Positions 5,993-6,242 of a stretch of DNA of 6,242 bases are shown piece by piece. The position numbers and the translations under genes were made by a program. The first letter of the stretch is position 1. Each line of letters opens with the position of its first letter. Origin of the DNA: Leptolinea sp964397625 (GTDB lineage: Bacteria > Chloroflexota > Anaerolineae > Anaerolineales > Anaerolineaceae). A model generated the notes under the pieces. It searched no databases. It was not told where the DNA came from and worked only from the letters and a program-made list of their open reading frames with translations. The stretch covers positions 1 to 6,242 of the forward strand of contig CAYNJT010000115.1 in the NCBI GenBank assembly GCA_964397625.1. The letters run 5' to 3'.

Positions 5993-6242
5993 TCAACGCC
6001 AGACCGCCAGAATGGCACCGGTCACCGCCAGGCCGACCAACTGGTTGCCCACGCGGATCAGCCACAGCCTGAAGGGGATCTTCTCCCACACCAGTTCGCC
6101 GCATTCCAGGGGAATCACGAATCCCACCAGCCCAAGCAGCCCCACCAGCGCGCCCGCGCCAACCGTCACCGCGCCGGCCAGGTTGACCATCACCGCAAGC
6201 ACGTAGGCCATCAACAGGTGGCCCAGCACCCCGGCAGGCAGC
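5993..6242 (-). CDS. DUF1761-like small membrane protein, C-terminal 82 residues (5' end off window)
   Basis: The frame is open to the window edge, so the N-terminus is missing. The visible part has a hydrophobic helix (HLLMAYVLAVMVNLAGAVTV), a second one (GALVGLLGLVGFVIPL), then ECGELVWEKIPFRLWLIRVG and a last helix, NQLVGLAVTGAILAVWR. The order is two helices, a (L/N)xxxEx(I/R)PxRLWLI block, then a final helix ending GAIL-x-x-W at the very C-terminus. That is how I know DUF1761 proteins to end, and the protein stops exactly where that family does. Function is unknown for the family. The encoded protein is nearly identical at its end to the degenerate copy at 4034-4240, so it is the better preserved member of a duplicated pair. 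It lies upstream of the glycosyltransferase on the same strand, separated by about 200 bases that hold an ICMT-like remnant. Confidence 0.6.
   Translation of the reverse strand, partial: LPAGVLGHLLMAYVLAVMVNLAGAVTVGAGALVGLLGLVGFVIPLECGELVWEKIPFRLWLIRVGNQLVGLAVTGAILAVWR
6000..6159 (+). repeat. direct repeat copy 2 (about 160 bp)
   Basis: This is the partner of 4035-4193, in the same orientation and about 1.97 kb apart. It lies inside the DUF1761-like coding region and contains the extra base (GGGGAATC, about 6110-6117) that copy 1 lacks. The more GC-rich third positions here suggest this copy kept its coding function. Confidence 0.8.

Noticed and set aside
1..6242. CRISPR arrays, tRNA or rRNA genes, insertion sequences
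   Set aside because: No regularly spaced repeats, no tRNA-like TTCGA arm with matching stems, and no transposase motifs were found on either strand.

Overview
All supported genes lie on the minus strand, so the window reads biologically from right (6242) to left (1). The GC-rich flanks carry housekeeping-type genes: the start of a class II fructose-bisphosphate aldolase, a family 39-type membrane glycosyltransferase and a DUF1761-like membrane protein. The style of these genes, including a short membrane-anchored protein with a Thr/Pro-rich linker, resembles environmental Anaerolineae (Chloroflexota). That is an impression from protein style, not a proof.

Layout from right to left: (1) 5993-6242, the 3' part of a DUF1761-like gene running off the window. 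(2) About 5892-5990, a broken tail that looks like the C-terminus of an isoprenylcysteine-methyltransferase (ICMT)-type protein. (3) 4243-5793, an intact GT39/ArnT-like glycosyltransferase. (4) 4034-4240, a second, frameshifted copy of the DUF1761-like 3' end, again followed by a broken ICMT-like tail at about 3945-4020. (5) About 550-3940, a strikingly AT-rich island with three genes: a 421-aa DUF3644/HEPN protein with an R-x4-H motif, a 345-aa unrecognised protein 62 bp downstream with an N-x-x-K-H motif that may be a divergent HEPN fold, and a 239-aa signal-anchored protein with its own promoter. (6) 1-302, the N-terminal 100 residues of the aldolase with a good promoter and ribosome binding site.

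The most interesting part is the AT-rich island. DUF3644 belongs, by its motif, to the HEPN ribonuclease-type proteins common in toxin-antitoxin and phage-defence loci. Here it heads what looks like a two-gene operon with an uncharacterised partner, placed between ordinary chromosomal genes. A two-component HEPN defence or stress module is the leading hypothesis; nothing in the sequence proves it. The second noteworthy structure is a pair of direct repeats of about 160 bp (roughly 87% identical by hand count) flanking the glycosyltransferase gene. One copy carries two compensating frameshifts.
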